This document shows, piece after piece, positions 44,767-55,320 of a stretch of DNA of 64,000 nucleotides. The stretch comes from Piromyces finnis (lineage: Eukaryota; Neocallimastigomycota; Neocallimastigomycetes; Neocallimastigales; Neocallimastigaceae), in the NCBI GenBank assembly GCA_002104945.1, contig MCFH01000020.1, forward strand, positions 124,001 through 188,000, written 5' to 3'. Numbering within the stretch: position 1 is the stretch's first letter; the number at the start of each line of letters is the position of its first letter. Both the position numbers and the translations under genes were made by a program. The notes below the pieces were generated by a model. It searched no databases, was not told the DNA's origin, and saw nothing but the letters and a program-made list of their open reading frames with translations.

Positions 44767-44823
44767 AATATATTTTTTCTTCCATAAAAAATTATAGGTA
44801 ATCAATTTATATATCTTTTGTAA
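40432..44823 (+). CDS. TFIIIC90/GTF3C4-like subunit with zf-TFIIIC, about 17 exons
   Basis: RNA polymerase III factor subunit, about 765 residues. Exons: 40432-40551, 40712-40808, 41006-41087, 41183-41267, 41362-41452, 41596-41680, 41810-41910, 42023-42177, 42325-42463, 42560-42836, 42938-43092, 43204-43399, (possible microexon near 43583), 43686-43821, 43921-44253, 44354-44407, 44551-44712 and 44798-44823. The N-terminal half looks like a WD40 propeller (CAIWSPLQCSLLGG-CMLITITTGNQVLIYE, LIALGSKAGVITIWKFE, LFAGSSEGELKI). The C-terminus is a zf-TFIIIC domain: CPACLTN, then CENGHSWDRCSNT, then CQSCFCKAL, and a last CIYCGNQ. That Cys/His pattern is the basis for the name. The intron inside the zinc finger is AT-AC. 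The join 43399 to 43686 is one base out of frame under simple GT-AG rules, so that junction is unresolved. Confidence 0.8.
44254..44353 (+). other. U12-type AT-AC intron (minor spliceosome)
   Basis: A 100-base intron in the TFIIIC90-like gene. It begins ATATCCTTTT, an exact match to the U12 5' consensus ATATCCTTT. It carries TCCTTAAT at 44327-44334, the U12 branch-site form, about 20 bases before the 3' end, which is TTAC. Removing it joins TTA-ACA-A to AT-ATT-TCA and gives CPACLTNISFNSILYGVC, restoring the zf-TFIIIC spacing. No GT-AG alternative gives this. Confidence 0.85.
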
Positions 44824-45435
44824 ATAGTTAGATTATTCATTATATATAAATTATATTAAAAAAAATAAATCTATTATGGTAAAAAAATCAAATACATTTT
44901 TTACATAACATAATATAATTTATAATTTATTTTTTTAATGTAAAGATTACACAAAATTTAATTCAATAAAATATTTAATTATTAGAAAATTAAAATATAT
45001 GTATTTATTTCAATAAATTTAATTTATATTGCTTTCTAAATCATAAACGTATTTTAAATAATAATAAAAAATATTTTAAAAAAAAAAAAAAAAAAATTGT
45101 TTTTAATTATAGTTAATGAATATTATTGCATTTATACATAATAAATAATATTTAATGTTATGAGGAGTTTTAATGTATTTTTTACTATAATTATCAAAGT
45201 TTATTATTATTAACTTTTTATAATTTATTTACATATCTTTTTACTTTTCATAGTAATAGTAATGTGTATTTCAAATATATATATATATATAATAAATGGT
45301 GAATAACTTAATGTATATTAAATAATATATTTACAGTCTTTAAACTTATAAAAGAAATTTAAAAATAAATTGTATGTTTATGTAGCGTTTAAAAATTTCA
45401 CCTACAATTAATTTATGATTTTATTATTATTATTA
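44824..45435. other. AT-rich spacer between convergent genes
   Basis: 612 bases separating the 3' ends of the TFIIIC90-like gene and the LRR gene. Poly(A)/poly(T) runs only. No gene seen. Confidence 0.6.
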
Positions 45436-47043
45436 TTAATAATAATATCCACTATACAATCTTGATGATCTCATTTGAGTTTGACCATTTTTTATCTTAC
45501 GATCATATATATATTTACCAAGGTAAATAATAATTATAATCAAAACAACAGCGATTAAGCAATATAACAATATCCAACCACCGGAATCCTCTTCTTTCTT
45601 TGAATCACAAACACAATTAGTTGAATTAGTTAAACTATTAATGTCTGTAATATCTTTATATGTAGAGTATCCATTATTTTCAATAGTTTCTTTAATTTCT
45701 ATTTCTGTACATAGCTTAGCTTCTGACTTACATATTGTACCTTCCTTATAGCAAAGACTAGTGCCTTGATAGGTACAATTTGAGATTGTTTCAAGTAATG
45801 GTACATATCCTTTTATATTTGGATTTCCTCCTATTCCACTTTTAAATAAAATAATATATATATATGAATATGAATATTTATATAATTTATTTTTAATTAA
45901 AATTATTAATATCATATATTAAATAATTTACAATGTAGTTAATTTCTTAAATCCACTATATGATTCTGGAATATATCCTTGAAGATTATTATTACTTAGA
46001 TTTCTTTTATAATATTTTATATAAAATAAAAAAAAATTAATGACATATCAATAAAAATATAATCATTATTTGTTATATTGTATAGAAAACAATAATTACA
46101 AAAATTGCAATTGCTTAAGTTTACTTAAAGATTCTGGTATTGGACCATCAAAATTATTTTCTGATAAATCTCTATATTATTTTCATTTTTAATATATATC
46201 ATTAACAATTAACAATAATGTAGAATGTTAATATTAAAGTTTTTTTTTTTTAAACTTTTTTTTAAATATACTTACAAATGAAAAATTCCATCGATTTCTC
46301 CAATGTTATCAGGTATTTTTCCTGTAATACTATTGTGCTTTACACTACTGTTAAATATATATATATATTAATTTTTAATTTTAAAAAGCTTTAATAACCA
46401 CAATTTATTAAAATATATAAAAAAATTTATATTTAATAGTTACAATTTTGTAAGATAAATTAATTTATTAAGATTTTGAGGTAATGAAGTAAAATTATTT
46501 TCTTCTAAAGAGCTATAAATTTAAAATTTTAAATTTTAATATAATTGTTTTGTATATACTCTAATTAAATATATAAGCACATACATATTATTTAAGTACT
46601 TTAATTGAGTAATTCCATCTGTCATATCACCATAAAAAGTGAAATTTTTTAATTTTCTAATTTAATAATATTAATATGTTGATATGTTAACCTTTAATAA
46701 ATTCTATATTATTTATTTGAAAAATGAATTAAAAAAATTCTTACAATTCCACAATACGTTTTTTATCAAGATAAGAGTTACACACTATGTTATAATCATC
46801 ACAGCATGAGCCGTCTATTGTAGGATTCCAATATATTCTTTTTGAATTATTCCAAACATTAAATAATTCTGCTAATTTATAACAGTCATAATCTTGAACT
46901 TGAGTTTGTATTTGAGGTTCAGCTTGACTCTGACTTTGACCTTGGGTTTGTGAGTTTTTAATTGATTTTTTTGAGGACACAATTAAATTTGACGAAAAGA
47001 AAAAAGAAATAACTAAAATATTACAAAGGTATAGAAATTTCAT
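45436..47043 (-). CDS. type I membrane protein with plant-type LRRs, 7 exons
   Basis: A 352-residue cell-surface protein. Exons on the minus strand: 47043-46745, 46656-46585, 46512-46444, 46347-46276, 46171-46100, 46003-45932 and 45838-45436. All introns are phase 2 GT-AG, and the five inner exons are 72, 69, 72, 72 and 72 bases, each one LRR. Signal peptide about 1-24 (FLYLCNILVISFFFSSNLIVSS), a Gln-rich linker, then an LRRNT-like cap (DCYKLAELFNVW ... GSCCDDYNIVC). Repeats follow the plant-specific form, for example HNSITGKIPDNIGEI, ENNFDGPIPESLSKL and NNNLQGYIPESYSGF. A Cys-rich juxtamembrane region precedes a membrane helix about 312-332 (WILLYCLIAVVLIIIIIYLG) and a short basic, Tyr-ending tail. 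No kinase domain. Likely an adhesion or recognition receptor; the ligand cannot be inferred. Confidence 0.85.
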
Positions 47044-49318
47044 TTTACTAAATATAAAAACTTTATATTTATATGTATTGTGTGTGTTTTTGAATATAAC
47101 AACTGATAATATATTTGCAATAATTTTTTAAAAAAGTATTTGAAATTTTATTATTCAATTTTTTGTTATTGAAATTTACTTATAATATATATCTAGTTTT
47201 ATTAATAACTAATGAAGAATAATTTACTACTTCTGTTAATTTTATTTTATAAAATGAAAAAAAAAAAGTATAGTTTGAATAAAAAAAAAAAAAGTAATGT
47301 ATATCTGATGGTATATATGTTTTTTTTTTTTTTTTTTAATTAAATTTTTGATACCGTTCTTAAATAATAATTGTATTTTATATTTTGAATTTTAATTATT
47401 AAAGTTTGATTAATACGCCTTTTATGTGTATAGATTTAATGATAATATTAATTCATACTAAATAATACATAATATCGTTATTTTAATTGAAGCCATAATA
47501 ATTATTTGATAATACATAATTAAAGATTTTGACAGTTTCAATCACAAATAATTTTTGTTTACCGCAATTTTTAATTTATTTAAAACACATATTAATAAGT
47601 TTATATCATCATAAAATATACGAAATCTATTAAATTGTGTAACAATTGATATGATATTAAAATTAAAATAACAATTTTATAAAATTTTAAAACTTTTAAT
47701 TATAAATATTGTTACAAATAATTATTATAATATACATCATTAATATAATATATTTAATATAAAAATGGAATTTGTTTCAAAATTATGTTCAATTCATATA
47801 AAAAAATTATTATTTTATACTTTATTGCGGTTTTTTTTTTTTTTTTTTTTTTATAAATATATAATTTAATATGTTCAATATACTTTTTAAGGAAAAAAGA
47901 AAAACATATGTGAAGTAAATTTGATTCGTTGTAATATATAAAGTATACAATTATTTTCATTTTATTTTAAATCTATATATTATCAGTAATATTTCATTTA
48001 TATAAATATAAATATAATTACTTTAAAAAAAAAAATATCAATAAAATACACAAAATACATAAATAATCAGTAATGAAAATAAAAGAAGTATATACTCTAA
48101 ATAAACCAAATGTTACAATTAGTATTCTATACCATGAAGTTCTTGAAAATATTAATTATTTCTGTTAAATAATTTTAAATATTGAGAAATTATCACTTAA
48201 ATTCTATATATATTTATTTGGTTTTAAAGATTTTTTAATTTTTATATTTTTATATTTTATTATTTTATATAATTTTTATAAAAAATAAAATCTTTTTATT
48301 TTATAATATTTGTACTGTCTTTAATATATTTAATATATTTAGTTAATTCTCTATTTTAAATGCCTATATTATATAATATAAATGAATGTTAATTTATAAT
48401 GAATATATATTGCAACTATTAATTCTCTTATATAAATAAATGTTTATAATATGAAAGAAATAGTAAACAAATTAAAAACTTTATTAAAATGTTAAATGAA
48501 ATATAAATATTTGTATAATATTATTTATTTTAAATAATGATAGTCATCTTGAAATTTATTCTTATGATACTGATATATAATGGAATATATAATGATTGTA
48601 TATATATAAGAAGTTCAAAAAATGCTTATTATACATATAATAAAATTATAATAATCTACAAGTTTTTTGTGATTATGTTGGATAGTTTAATATAAAATTT
48701 TTATTAAACTCTTTAAAAAGAAAAAAAAAAAGTTTTGGTATAATTATATACATGTACTTTAAAATGATTAAATATAAATTTTACATTTTATTTACTTCAT
48801 AATTATAATTTCAATATCATACAAAAACGTGTCAGAGTTTGTTGAAGTGTCTAACATTTTTAATTAATATGATTAATTTGTGATGTATAAACTTTTTTTA
48901 AAAAAAAAAATTATTATAAATCTTTACTTAAAATAAGAAAATTATATTTCTAATATGAAACTCTAATATTAATAAAAAGTCATATAAAAAACATTATATA
49001 GAGAAAATAAATTATTAATGTTGATGTTTCTTAAAAACAAATTATTTAATATTTGATAATTCAAAAAAATGACTAAAACAATGAATACAAAATGCATATA
49101 AAGTTAGTGTATAATATTATAGTAAATAAAAAACTAAAAAATAAATATTTAATATTATTTATGTTAAGTTTTTGAATTATTTTCCTGTTTTATCTATTAT
49201 AAACTTAATTTCATATGTAATAGCAATATGAAAATTAGTATAAATAGATAAAAAAAAAAAAAGGAAGGTCGATAGTAATTATATATATGAATAATTAATA
49301 AATAAAATAAAGTAATTG
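47044..49318. other. 2.3-kb AT-rich spacer
   Basis: From the LRR gene start to the retrotransposon target site. A/T-rich throughout, with poly(T)/poly(A) runs near 47320, 47830 and 49250. No gene or RNA gene recognised on either strand. Confidence 0.6.
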
Positions 49319-49323
49319 AAAAT
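49319..49323. repeat. target-site duplication, left copy
   Basis: AAAAT immediately before the left LTR, matched by AAAAT at 55316-55320. Five bases is the usual Ty1/copia duplication length. Confidence 0.85.
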
Positions 49324-49558
49324 TGTCAGATAAATTTAGTTTACACTTAAATTTATTTATAAAACTATTTGGGTTTTTATAATCTTTTATTTATTTATAT
49401 TTATTTTATAATATAAATATTGTAACTTTCTTAAAATCTTTTTATTAAAAAATAACCAAAGAATAAAAATGTAGTACAATATTAATTTATAATTTTATAA
49501 AATACAAATACATAAAAAATACATAAAATATTATTTTGGAATGTATTTTATTTTCACA
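49324..49558 (-). repeat. 3' LTR
   Basis: 235 bp, beginning TGTCAGATAA and ending TTTTCACA on the plus strand (TG...CA termini). By eye it is identical base for base to the copy at 55081-55315. Confidence 0.95.
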
Positions 49559-49568
49559 CTCCCCCAAA
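49559..49568 (-). other. polypurine tract (plus-strand DNA priming site)
   Basis: On the sense (minus) strand TTTGGGGGAG directly abuts the 3' LTR. A G5 run in this genome is exceptional and marks the tract used to prime second-strand synthesis. Confidence 0.8.
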
Positions 49569-49580
49569 GTTATAAATTCA

Positions 49581-52500
49581 TTATTTGTATTTATATAATA
49601 AACTATCTCTAAATATTTTCATTTTATTTTTATTCAAGTATTTAGTAAAACCATCTGCTAAATTTTCTTCTGATTTTATATATTCTAGACTGATTTTATT
49701 TTCTTTAATTAATTCTCTTACTTTATGGTACTTAATATCAATATGTTTTGACTTTGGATTAATCGTTTCATTATTTGCGTTGTAAATAGTTGCTTGATTA
49801 TCAATATTGATTTTTAAGCATTCTTCCTTTATTTTTAATTCACTAAAAATATTTCTATACCACAGAGCTTGCTTTGAGCATTCACAAAGTCCATAATATT
49901 CTGCTTCGGCGGTTGAAGTTGATACACATTTTTGCAGTTTTGAGTACCAGCTTGTTGGTCCATTTCCCAATAAAAATACAAATCCAGTGGTAGATTTTCT
50001 TGTTTCTTCATCTCCCCCATAGTCTGAATCTACAAAAATCTTCAAATTTAAGTTTCTTTCAAAACGGATTTCATAATGAGGATTTTCTTTCAGATATTTG
50101 AATATTTGTAATACATTCTTCCAATTTTGGATAGTAGGATTTTGTGAGAACCTAGATGCTTTGGTTACTGAAAATAAGATATCTGGACGAGTACCTATGG
50201 CTAAATATAAAAGACTTCCTATTGCAGCTCTATAAGTAGTAGGGTCAAAAGGCTGATTGAGTTGTTCATCATTCTTGATTGGTGTAGTTGTCTTTGATCC
50301 TCTGCAGTTTTCTAAACCAAATTTGTGTAATATATCCTTTAAATACCTTTCTTGATGTAACAAATACCCATCTTTTAACGTTTCTACTTTGATTCCTATG
50401 ATGAAATTTGCATCACCAACATCCGTGATAACATATTTCTCTTTAATTAATTTAATAGTTTTATCTATTTCTTCCTTTTTACCAGTTATTAGGATGTCAT
50501 CAACATATATTCCAACTAAACATACTAATTTATTGTTTTTGGTCTTTATAAATATGCATGGTTCGCTAACTAATTTCTGAAATCCTAGTTCAATGAGAGT
50601 ATTGCTGATGTTGTTATTCCATTCTCTTGCTGCTTGTTTTAAGCCATATAATGCTTTATTTAATTTCCATAATCCTTTTTTATACATTTTATCTCCTTCA
50701 GGTGCTTTCATATATATATCTTCCTTTAAATCTGCATACAAATATGCGGCCTTAACATCTAATTGATGGATTTTATAGTTATTAATTGCAGCTATTCCTA
50801 TTAGGATTCTTAATGAGTCTTGTTTTAGAGTAGGAGAAAAGGTCTCATTGTAGTCTTCTCCATATTCTTGTGTAAAACCTCTGGCTACAAGTCTAGCTTT
50901 GTATTTTTCTATCTCACCAGTGCTATTCCTTTTTATCTTAAATACCCATCTTGAATCAATAATATTGGCGTCTTCTGGAACTTCATCTATTCTTTTGAAC
51001 ACTTTTCTTTCTTTCATATTTAGCAATTCGGCTTCTATTGCTTTTATCCACTTATCCTTATCTTTTCTTTTAAATATATCATTATAGGAATTTGGCTCCT
51101 TGATTTGTGCTATAGTTAGCGCCACTTCCTTAATTTTCTTCTTTTCTGGTTCATGTTCATGTGGCTTACTAAATTTTTCTTCTATGACATCTTCACTTGG
51201 AACAAGTTTCCGCTTTCTTGGGAATTTTTCTTCCTTTGGTGGATGATTTTCATTTAATTTAAAATTTTTATTGGATTTTAATTTTCTATTTAGATTTCTC
51301 TTATTCAAAAAATTTTGTTTTGATAATAACTTTTTCTTATCAAAAAATTTTTTCTTAGATTTATCTTTATTGATTGGATCTTTAATTTCATTTTTATTTT
51401 TTAAATTTCTCAAATTATATTCCTTTTTATTTTGATTATTTAAATTACTTTCTTTTTCATCAGAAATATTTTTAAATTTGGACTTTTCTTCAGGAATATT
51501 GATATTTTCTTTATTCAAATTTCTTCTTATTTCATTCTCATTAATAGGTATGTAATTTTTCTTATAATATTCTTCATTCTTATAATTTACTTTTACATTT
51601 GAATAATTATTTTCTATTTCTTTTCTATTATTTTTATTTATATTATTTTTGACACTCTCAATATTTTCAAAATCAATTTTCTTTCTTGTTCCTAAATCAA
51701 TGTCAGGACTCAGGATATTTAAAAAATCATTATTGTCAATTTCTCCAGTTAAATCATTTATCTCCATTTCTGATGGTGTTTTTAATACTTCTTCAATTAA
51801 TTCATTTTTATTTACAATGTCTGAATTTTCTTCTATAAAATAAACATTTCCTTTTGCATTCAGGTATTTATTATTCCTTTTATTATCCTTTGATATATTT
51901 GAATTGTCTTTACTGTTTATATTTTTATTTTTCTTGTCGTCATTTCTCTTTATATTCACTTCTTTAATTTCACAAATTTCAGTTTCGTCAGCACTATTAT
52001 ATTTTAAATTATTATATTTTAAATTATTTTCTTCCAAGGTAAAGTTATTTATATTGCCGTCGTTACTTCCTGAAATGTCATTATTGTTTTCTTTTTCTTT
52101 ATTGGTTTCACTTACAGATTCCATTGAAGTACTTATTTTAATTTCTTTATTTTCTTCCATTTCTTCAATTTTCTGGTAATTATTTTTGTTCAAACGTTCT
52201 TTTTTCTTTTCTTTTAGTTTAATATAGTCTAAGAGATTTAAGTCTTCTTCTTCTGAGTCTTCTATACTCATATTACTATCATTAGTGTCCTCGCAGACTT
52301 GCATAAAACTTTCAGAACTATTATTTTTTTCTTTATTTAATAGTGACGTGAGCTTATCCAGCTTTTCTTCTATATTTCTAAATTTTTCTTCATAATTTAC
52401 TTCTTTTAAGTCTTCTTTATTACTAGTTTTATCATTGAGTGTTTCTAGGTTTTCATTCATTAATTTATCATTTTCATTTGAAATGTCCTTTTCTTTTTTG

Positions 52501-55034
52501 TCTTTATTGTTATTGTTTTCATTTTCTTTATCATACATATAATTAAAGTTCCTTACTTGAAAAGTTTCTGTATCTTGACTATATGTTTCATTATTATTTT
52601 CTTTTTCTAAATTATAATTGTAGTCACCAGGTTCTTCTTCTAAAAAACCTACGACTCTTTTCACTTTAATTTTCCTTGATTTTATGTCGAATATTCTGTA
52701 TCCTACTGAAGATTCATCATATCCGATAAAGATTCCCTCCTTAGTTTTGTCTTGAAATTTTGGAATGTTACTGTCATCTAAATAATACACTTTACATCCA
52801 AATACTCTTAAATTTTTATAATCAACTTTTCTGTTGTACATTAATTCAAATGGTATTTCACCATTAATTCCACTGTGCGGAACTCGATTATGAACATAGT
52901 TCGCTGTTTTCACAGCATCTTCCCAAAAGCGACGACATAACCTTGCGTCCATTAACATTGCAGTAGCAGTTTTTATTAACTTTCCATTGAATCTTTCTGC
53001 TCTTCCATTCTGCTCCGGATTTCCAGGGACGGTGAATTGTTGAGTTATTCCATATTCGTTACATAACTCCTTGAAGTTATTAGAAGTGAATTCAGTTCCA
53101 TTATCGCTTCTAAGATATTTTACTTTGGATGATAATTCATTAGTAGTTTTATTCAGCCAATTTCCAAATTCTTTGAAAACATCACTTTTATTCTTGACAA
53201 ATATTACCCATCCATATCGACTGTAATCATCTAAGATACTTAAAAAGTATACGTTGTCATGAATTGATGGTGTGATTGGACCTACCAAATCGATGTGTAC
53301 TAGTTCCAAAACACTTGATGCTCTACTATCTGACCTTTTATGAGGGATTTCTTTCATTTTGCTTCTCATGCATATTGTACAATTGTGAATATTGTTCTTT
53401 TCATCATTATTGTTGAAATTCAGATGCCCTATTCTTCTATGCCAGTATTCACCATTGTTTCGTACATTATCGCACATTGAGTAATTATTAACTACATTAC
53501 CTTCTTTGATGTACAAATTGAATACATCATATTCATTTGCTTTAACTTCGTATACATTATCTGTTTTCTTATCTTTTATATATGCAAATACATTATTGTT
53601 CTTCTCATCAAAGATTATTTGGTAGCCACTTTTAACTAACTTGGCAACAGAAATTAAATTTCGTTTTACATCTGGGATGTACATTACATCTTCTAATTTT
53701 ATTGGTTCTTCATTAATAGATCCATTTACTTCACCCATATGTGTTGACTTTGTAGTCGCTCCATTTGCATAATTGATTGGTTCTACATGTTCAAAAACAT
53801 TTTTGAGAATTCCTATATCTTTGGTAATATGATTAGAAGCACCAGAATCTAAAGTCCATGTAGTAAAACTTGTAGGTACATTTTCACAAGATACGTAATT
53901 GCATGATTTATTATTACATTCATCATTGTTATTGTCAAATAATGTATTGTAATCAACTGTAAACAAATCTTGATATCCAACTTCTGGTTCAAAGTCTTCA
54001 GTGGTTTGTTTATTTACTATTTCACCTGTTGCTAAAAATGCTTCCTTGCCTTTATTTTTCTCTTTTCTTAGCCTTCTTGTAACTTCTTCTGAAAGTTCTT
54101 TTTGAATACGACATTGTTTTACAGTATGTCCTTTTTGATGACAAAAATAACATGTAATGTTTTGTTTATTTTTGTTATTCCAATTTCTTTCTTCATTGGA
54201 CTTTTCTTTTCCTTTATTTGTATTTTTATTATGATTATTACTTTGTTTGTTGCGGTAGTATTTAGTACTTTCCTTTCTTTTATCACCTTTGTAACTACCT
54301 TCAACACTAAAGATATGTCTAATTCCGAAGGTTTCAGATTTCTCTTTCGGATCAAATTTGTTCATCTTATCTATCATTCTTGCTGTGTCCTTTTTGCATT
54401 CTTCCCAGTCTTCATGCTTAAGGACTGTGACTTTCCTATATTTTTCTGGTAAGGCTTGATACAGTAAACCAATTTTTTCTTCATCATCTATTTTCACATT
54501 TAGTTGTTCTAACTTATTAAAGTTGGAATTTAACTTATTTACAAATCTTGAGAAACTTTCTTTCGGGTCGTATTTTAAGGAGTTTGTTTCCTTAATAAGC
54601 CTATTCTTTCTTTCTATTTTATCCCCTAAATAAATGTCTTCTAATAGTTTCCACATTTCGTAGCTTGTTAAAGACCTATCTTGGATATCTTGTTGGCAGT
54701 TTGGGCCTAAAGTATACCTAATTAAAAATTGGATATTCCTATCTGTTTTTAAGTCATCTTCGGTTACGTTCTTATCATAGTAGGTATTGATTTCAAAAGG
54801 TGCCTTTAGATATTCTTCTCCGTCGATATCCATTCCTTCGTCACTTTTGATCTTTGGGGTTTTGTTTTCATCAACCCAATCTTCAAGACCATAATAATTT
54901 AAAATATTCCTCATAAACATTTGCCACGTTATGAAATTTTTATTGTTCAATTCATAAGTGACCTTTCCTAGCATAACGGTAGGATCGAATATAGGAATTG
55001 ATCCAGTATCTCCGTTAGATTTTCTTTTTGACAT
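49581..55034 (-). CDS. Ty1/copia gag-pol polyprotein, single frame
   Basis: 1817 residues without a stop or frameshift. Order: Gag with the CCHC knuckle CYFCHQKGHTVKQC (about 294-307); aspartic protease LDSGASNH (about 395); integrase with the HHCC finger (WHRRIGH ... CTICMRSK, about 529-560), and DDE residues in HIDLVGP (about 580), RSDNGTEF (about 643) and EQNGRAERFNG (about 677); a long Asn/Lys/Glu-rich spacer about 860-1290 ending in basic NLS-like stretches (PRKRKLVP, EPEKKKIKE); reverse transcriptase from WVFKIKRN (about 1364) with catalytic YVDDILITG (about 1511); RNase H from DSDYGGDEE (about 1669) and STAEAEYYGL. The start ATG lies 46 bases inside the 5' LTR edge. All catalytic residues are present, so the element looks competent. 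Gag and Pol in one frame means their ratio would have to be set after translation or by splicing. Confidence 0.97.
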   Translation of the reverse strand: MSKRKSNGDTGSIPIFDPTVMLGKVTYELNNKNFITWQMFMRNILNYYGLEDWVDENKTPKIKSDEGMDIDGEEYLKAPFEINTYYDKNVTEDDLKTDRNIQFLIRYTLGPNCQQDIQDRSLTSYEMWKLLEDIYLGDKIERKNRLIKETNSLKYDPKESFSRFVNKLNSNFNKLEQLNVKIDDEEKIGLLYQALPEKYRKVTVLKHEDWEECKKDTARMIDKMNKFDPKEKSETFGIRHIFSVEGSYKGDKRKESTKYYRNKQSNNHNKNTNKGKEKSNEERNWNNKNKQNITCYFCHQKGHTVKQCRIQKELSEEVTRRLRKEKNKGKEAFLATGEIVNKQTTEDFEPEVGYQDLFTVDYNTLFDNNNDECNNKSCNYVSCENVPTSFTTWTLDSGASNHITKDIGILKNVFEHVEPINYANGATTKSTHMGEVNGSINEEPIKLEDVMYIPDVKRNLISVAKLVKSGYQIIFDEKNNNVFAYIKDKKTDNVYEVKANEYDVFNLYIKEGNVVNNYSMCDNVRNNGEYWHRRIGHLNFNNNDEKNNIHNCTICMRSKMKEIPHKRSDSRASSVLELVHIDLVGPITPSIHDNVYFLSILDDYSRYGWVIFVKNKSDVFKEFGNWLNKTTNELSSKVKYLRSDNGTEFTSNNFKELCNEYGITQQFTVPGNPEQNGRAERFNGKLIKTATAMLMDARLCRRFWEDAVKTANYVHNRVPHSGINGEIPFELMYNRKVDYKNLRVFGCKVYYLDDSNIPKFQDKTKEGIFIGYDESSVGYRIFDIKSRKIKVKRVVGFLEEEPGDYNYNLEKENNNETYSQDTETFQVRNFNYMYDKENENNNNKDKKEKDISNENDKLMNENLETLNDKTSNKEDLKEVNYEEKFRNIEEKLDKLTSLLNKEKNNSSESFMQVCEDTNDSNMSIEDSEEEDLNLLDYIKLKEKKKERLNKNNYQKIEEMEENKEIKISTSMESVSETNKEKENNNDISGSNDGNINNFTLEENNLKYNNLKYNSADETEICEIKEVNIKRNDDKKNKNINSKDNSNISKDNKRNNKYLNAKGNVYFIEENSDIVNKNELIEEVLKTPSEMEINDLTGEIDNNDFLNILSPDIDLGTRKKIDFENIESVKNNINKNNRKEIENNYSNVKVNYKNEEYYKKNYIPINENEIRRNLNKENINIPEEKSKFKNISDEKESNLNNQNKKEYNLRNLKNKNEIKDPINKDKSKKKFFDKKKLLSKQNFLNKRNLNRKLKSNKNFKLNENHPPKEEKFPRKRKLVPSEDVIEEKFSKPHEHEPEKKKIKEVALTIAQIKEPNSYNDIFKRKDKDKWIKAIEAELLNMKERKVFKRIDEVPEDANIIDSRWVFKIKRNSTGEIEKYKARLVARGFTQEYGEDYNETFSPTLKQDSLRILIGIAAINNYKIHQLDVKAAYLYADLKEDIYMKAPEGDKMYKKGLWKLNKALYGLKQAAREWNNNISNTLIELGFQKLVSEPCIFIKTKNNKLVCLVGIYVDDILITGKKEEIDKTIKLIKEKYVITDVGDANFIIGIKVETLKDGYLLHQERYLKDILHKFGLENCRGSKTTTPIKNDEQLNQPFDPTTYRAAIGSLLYLAIGTRPDILFSVTKASRFSQNPTIQNWKNVLQIFKYLKENPHYEIRFERNLNLKIFVDSDYGGDEETRKSTTGFVFLLGNGPTSWYSKLQKCVSTSTAEAEYYGLCECSKQALWYRNIFSELKIKEECLKINIDNQATIYNANNETINPKSKHIDIKYHKVRELIKENKISLEYIKSEENLADGFTKYLNKNKMKIFRDSLLYKYK

Positions 55035-55067
55035 ATTAAAAAAACTTACTTAAATATAAGAGCAATT

Positions 55068-55080
55068 GAGACTCTTAATC
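55068..55080 (-). other. primer-binding site resembling the tRNA-Lys(CUU) anticodon arm
   Basis: The plus strand just before the 5' LTR reads GAGACTCTTAATC. That is the antisense of the element and therefore the sequence of its primer. It matches the anticodon stem-loop of eukaryotic tRNA-Lys(CUU) (loop CTCTTAA), preceded by AGAGCA-like D-arm sequence. The primer would be a 5' half-tRNA cut in the anticodon arm, as described for Drosophila copia with initiator tRNA-Met. Confidence 0.65.
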
Positions 55081-55315
55081 TGTCAGATAAATTTAGTTTA
55101 CACTTAAATTTATTTATAAAACTATTTGGGTTTTTATAATCTTTTATTTATTTATATTTATTTTATAATATAAATATTGTAACTTTCTTAAAATCTTTTT
55201 ATTAAAAAATAACCAAAGAATAAAAATGTAGTACAATATTAATTTATAATTTTATAAAATACAAATACATAAAAAATACATAAAATATTATTTTGGAATG
55301 TATTTTATTTTCACA
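55081..55315 (-). repeat. 5' LTR
   Basis: 235 bp with the same TG...CA ends as the copy at 49324-49558. It must hold the element's promoter and, by retroviral logic, the start of its RNA. Confidence 0.95.
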
Positions 55316-55320
55316 AAAAT
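55316..55320. repeat. target-site duplication, right copy
   Basis: AAAAT directly after the right LTR, matching 49319-49323. Confidence 0.85.

Larger units (their letters stand above)
49324..55315 (-). mobile_element. complete Ty1/copia LTR retrotransposon, 5992 bp
   Basis: Two 235-bp LTRs flank a single intact gag-pol gene on the minus strand, so the right LTR (55081-55315) is the 5' LTR. A primer-binding site and a polypurine tract sit in the expected places, and AAAAT is duplicated at both ends. PR-IN-RT-RNaseH order makes it Ty1/copia (Pseudoviridae type). Identical LTRs and an unbroken frame imply a recent insertion and possibly an autonomous element. Confidence 0.96.
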
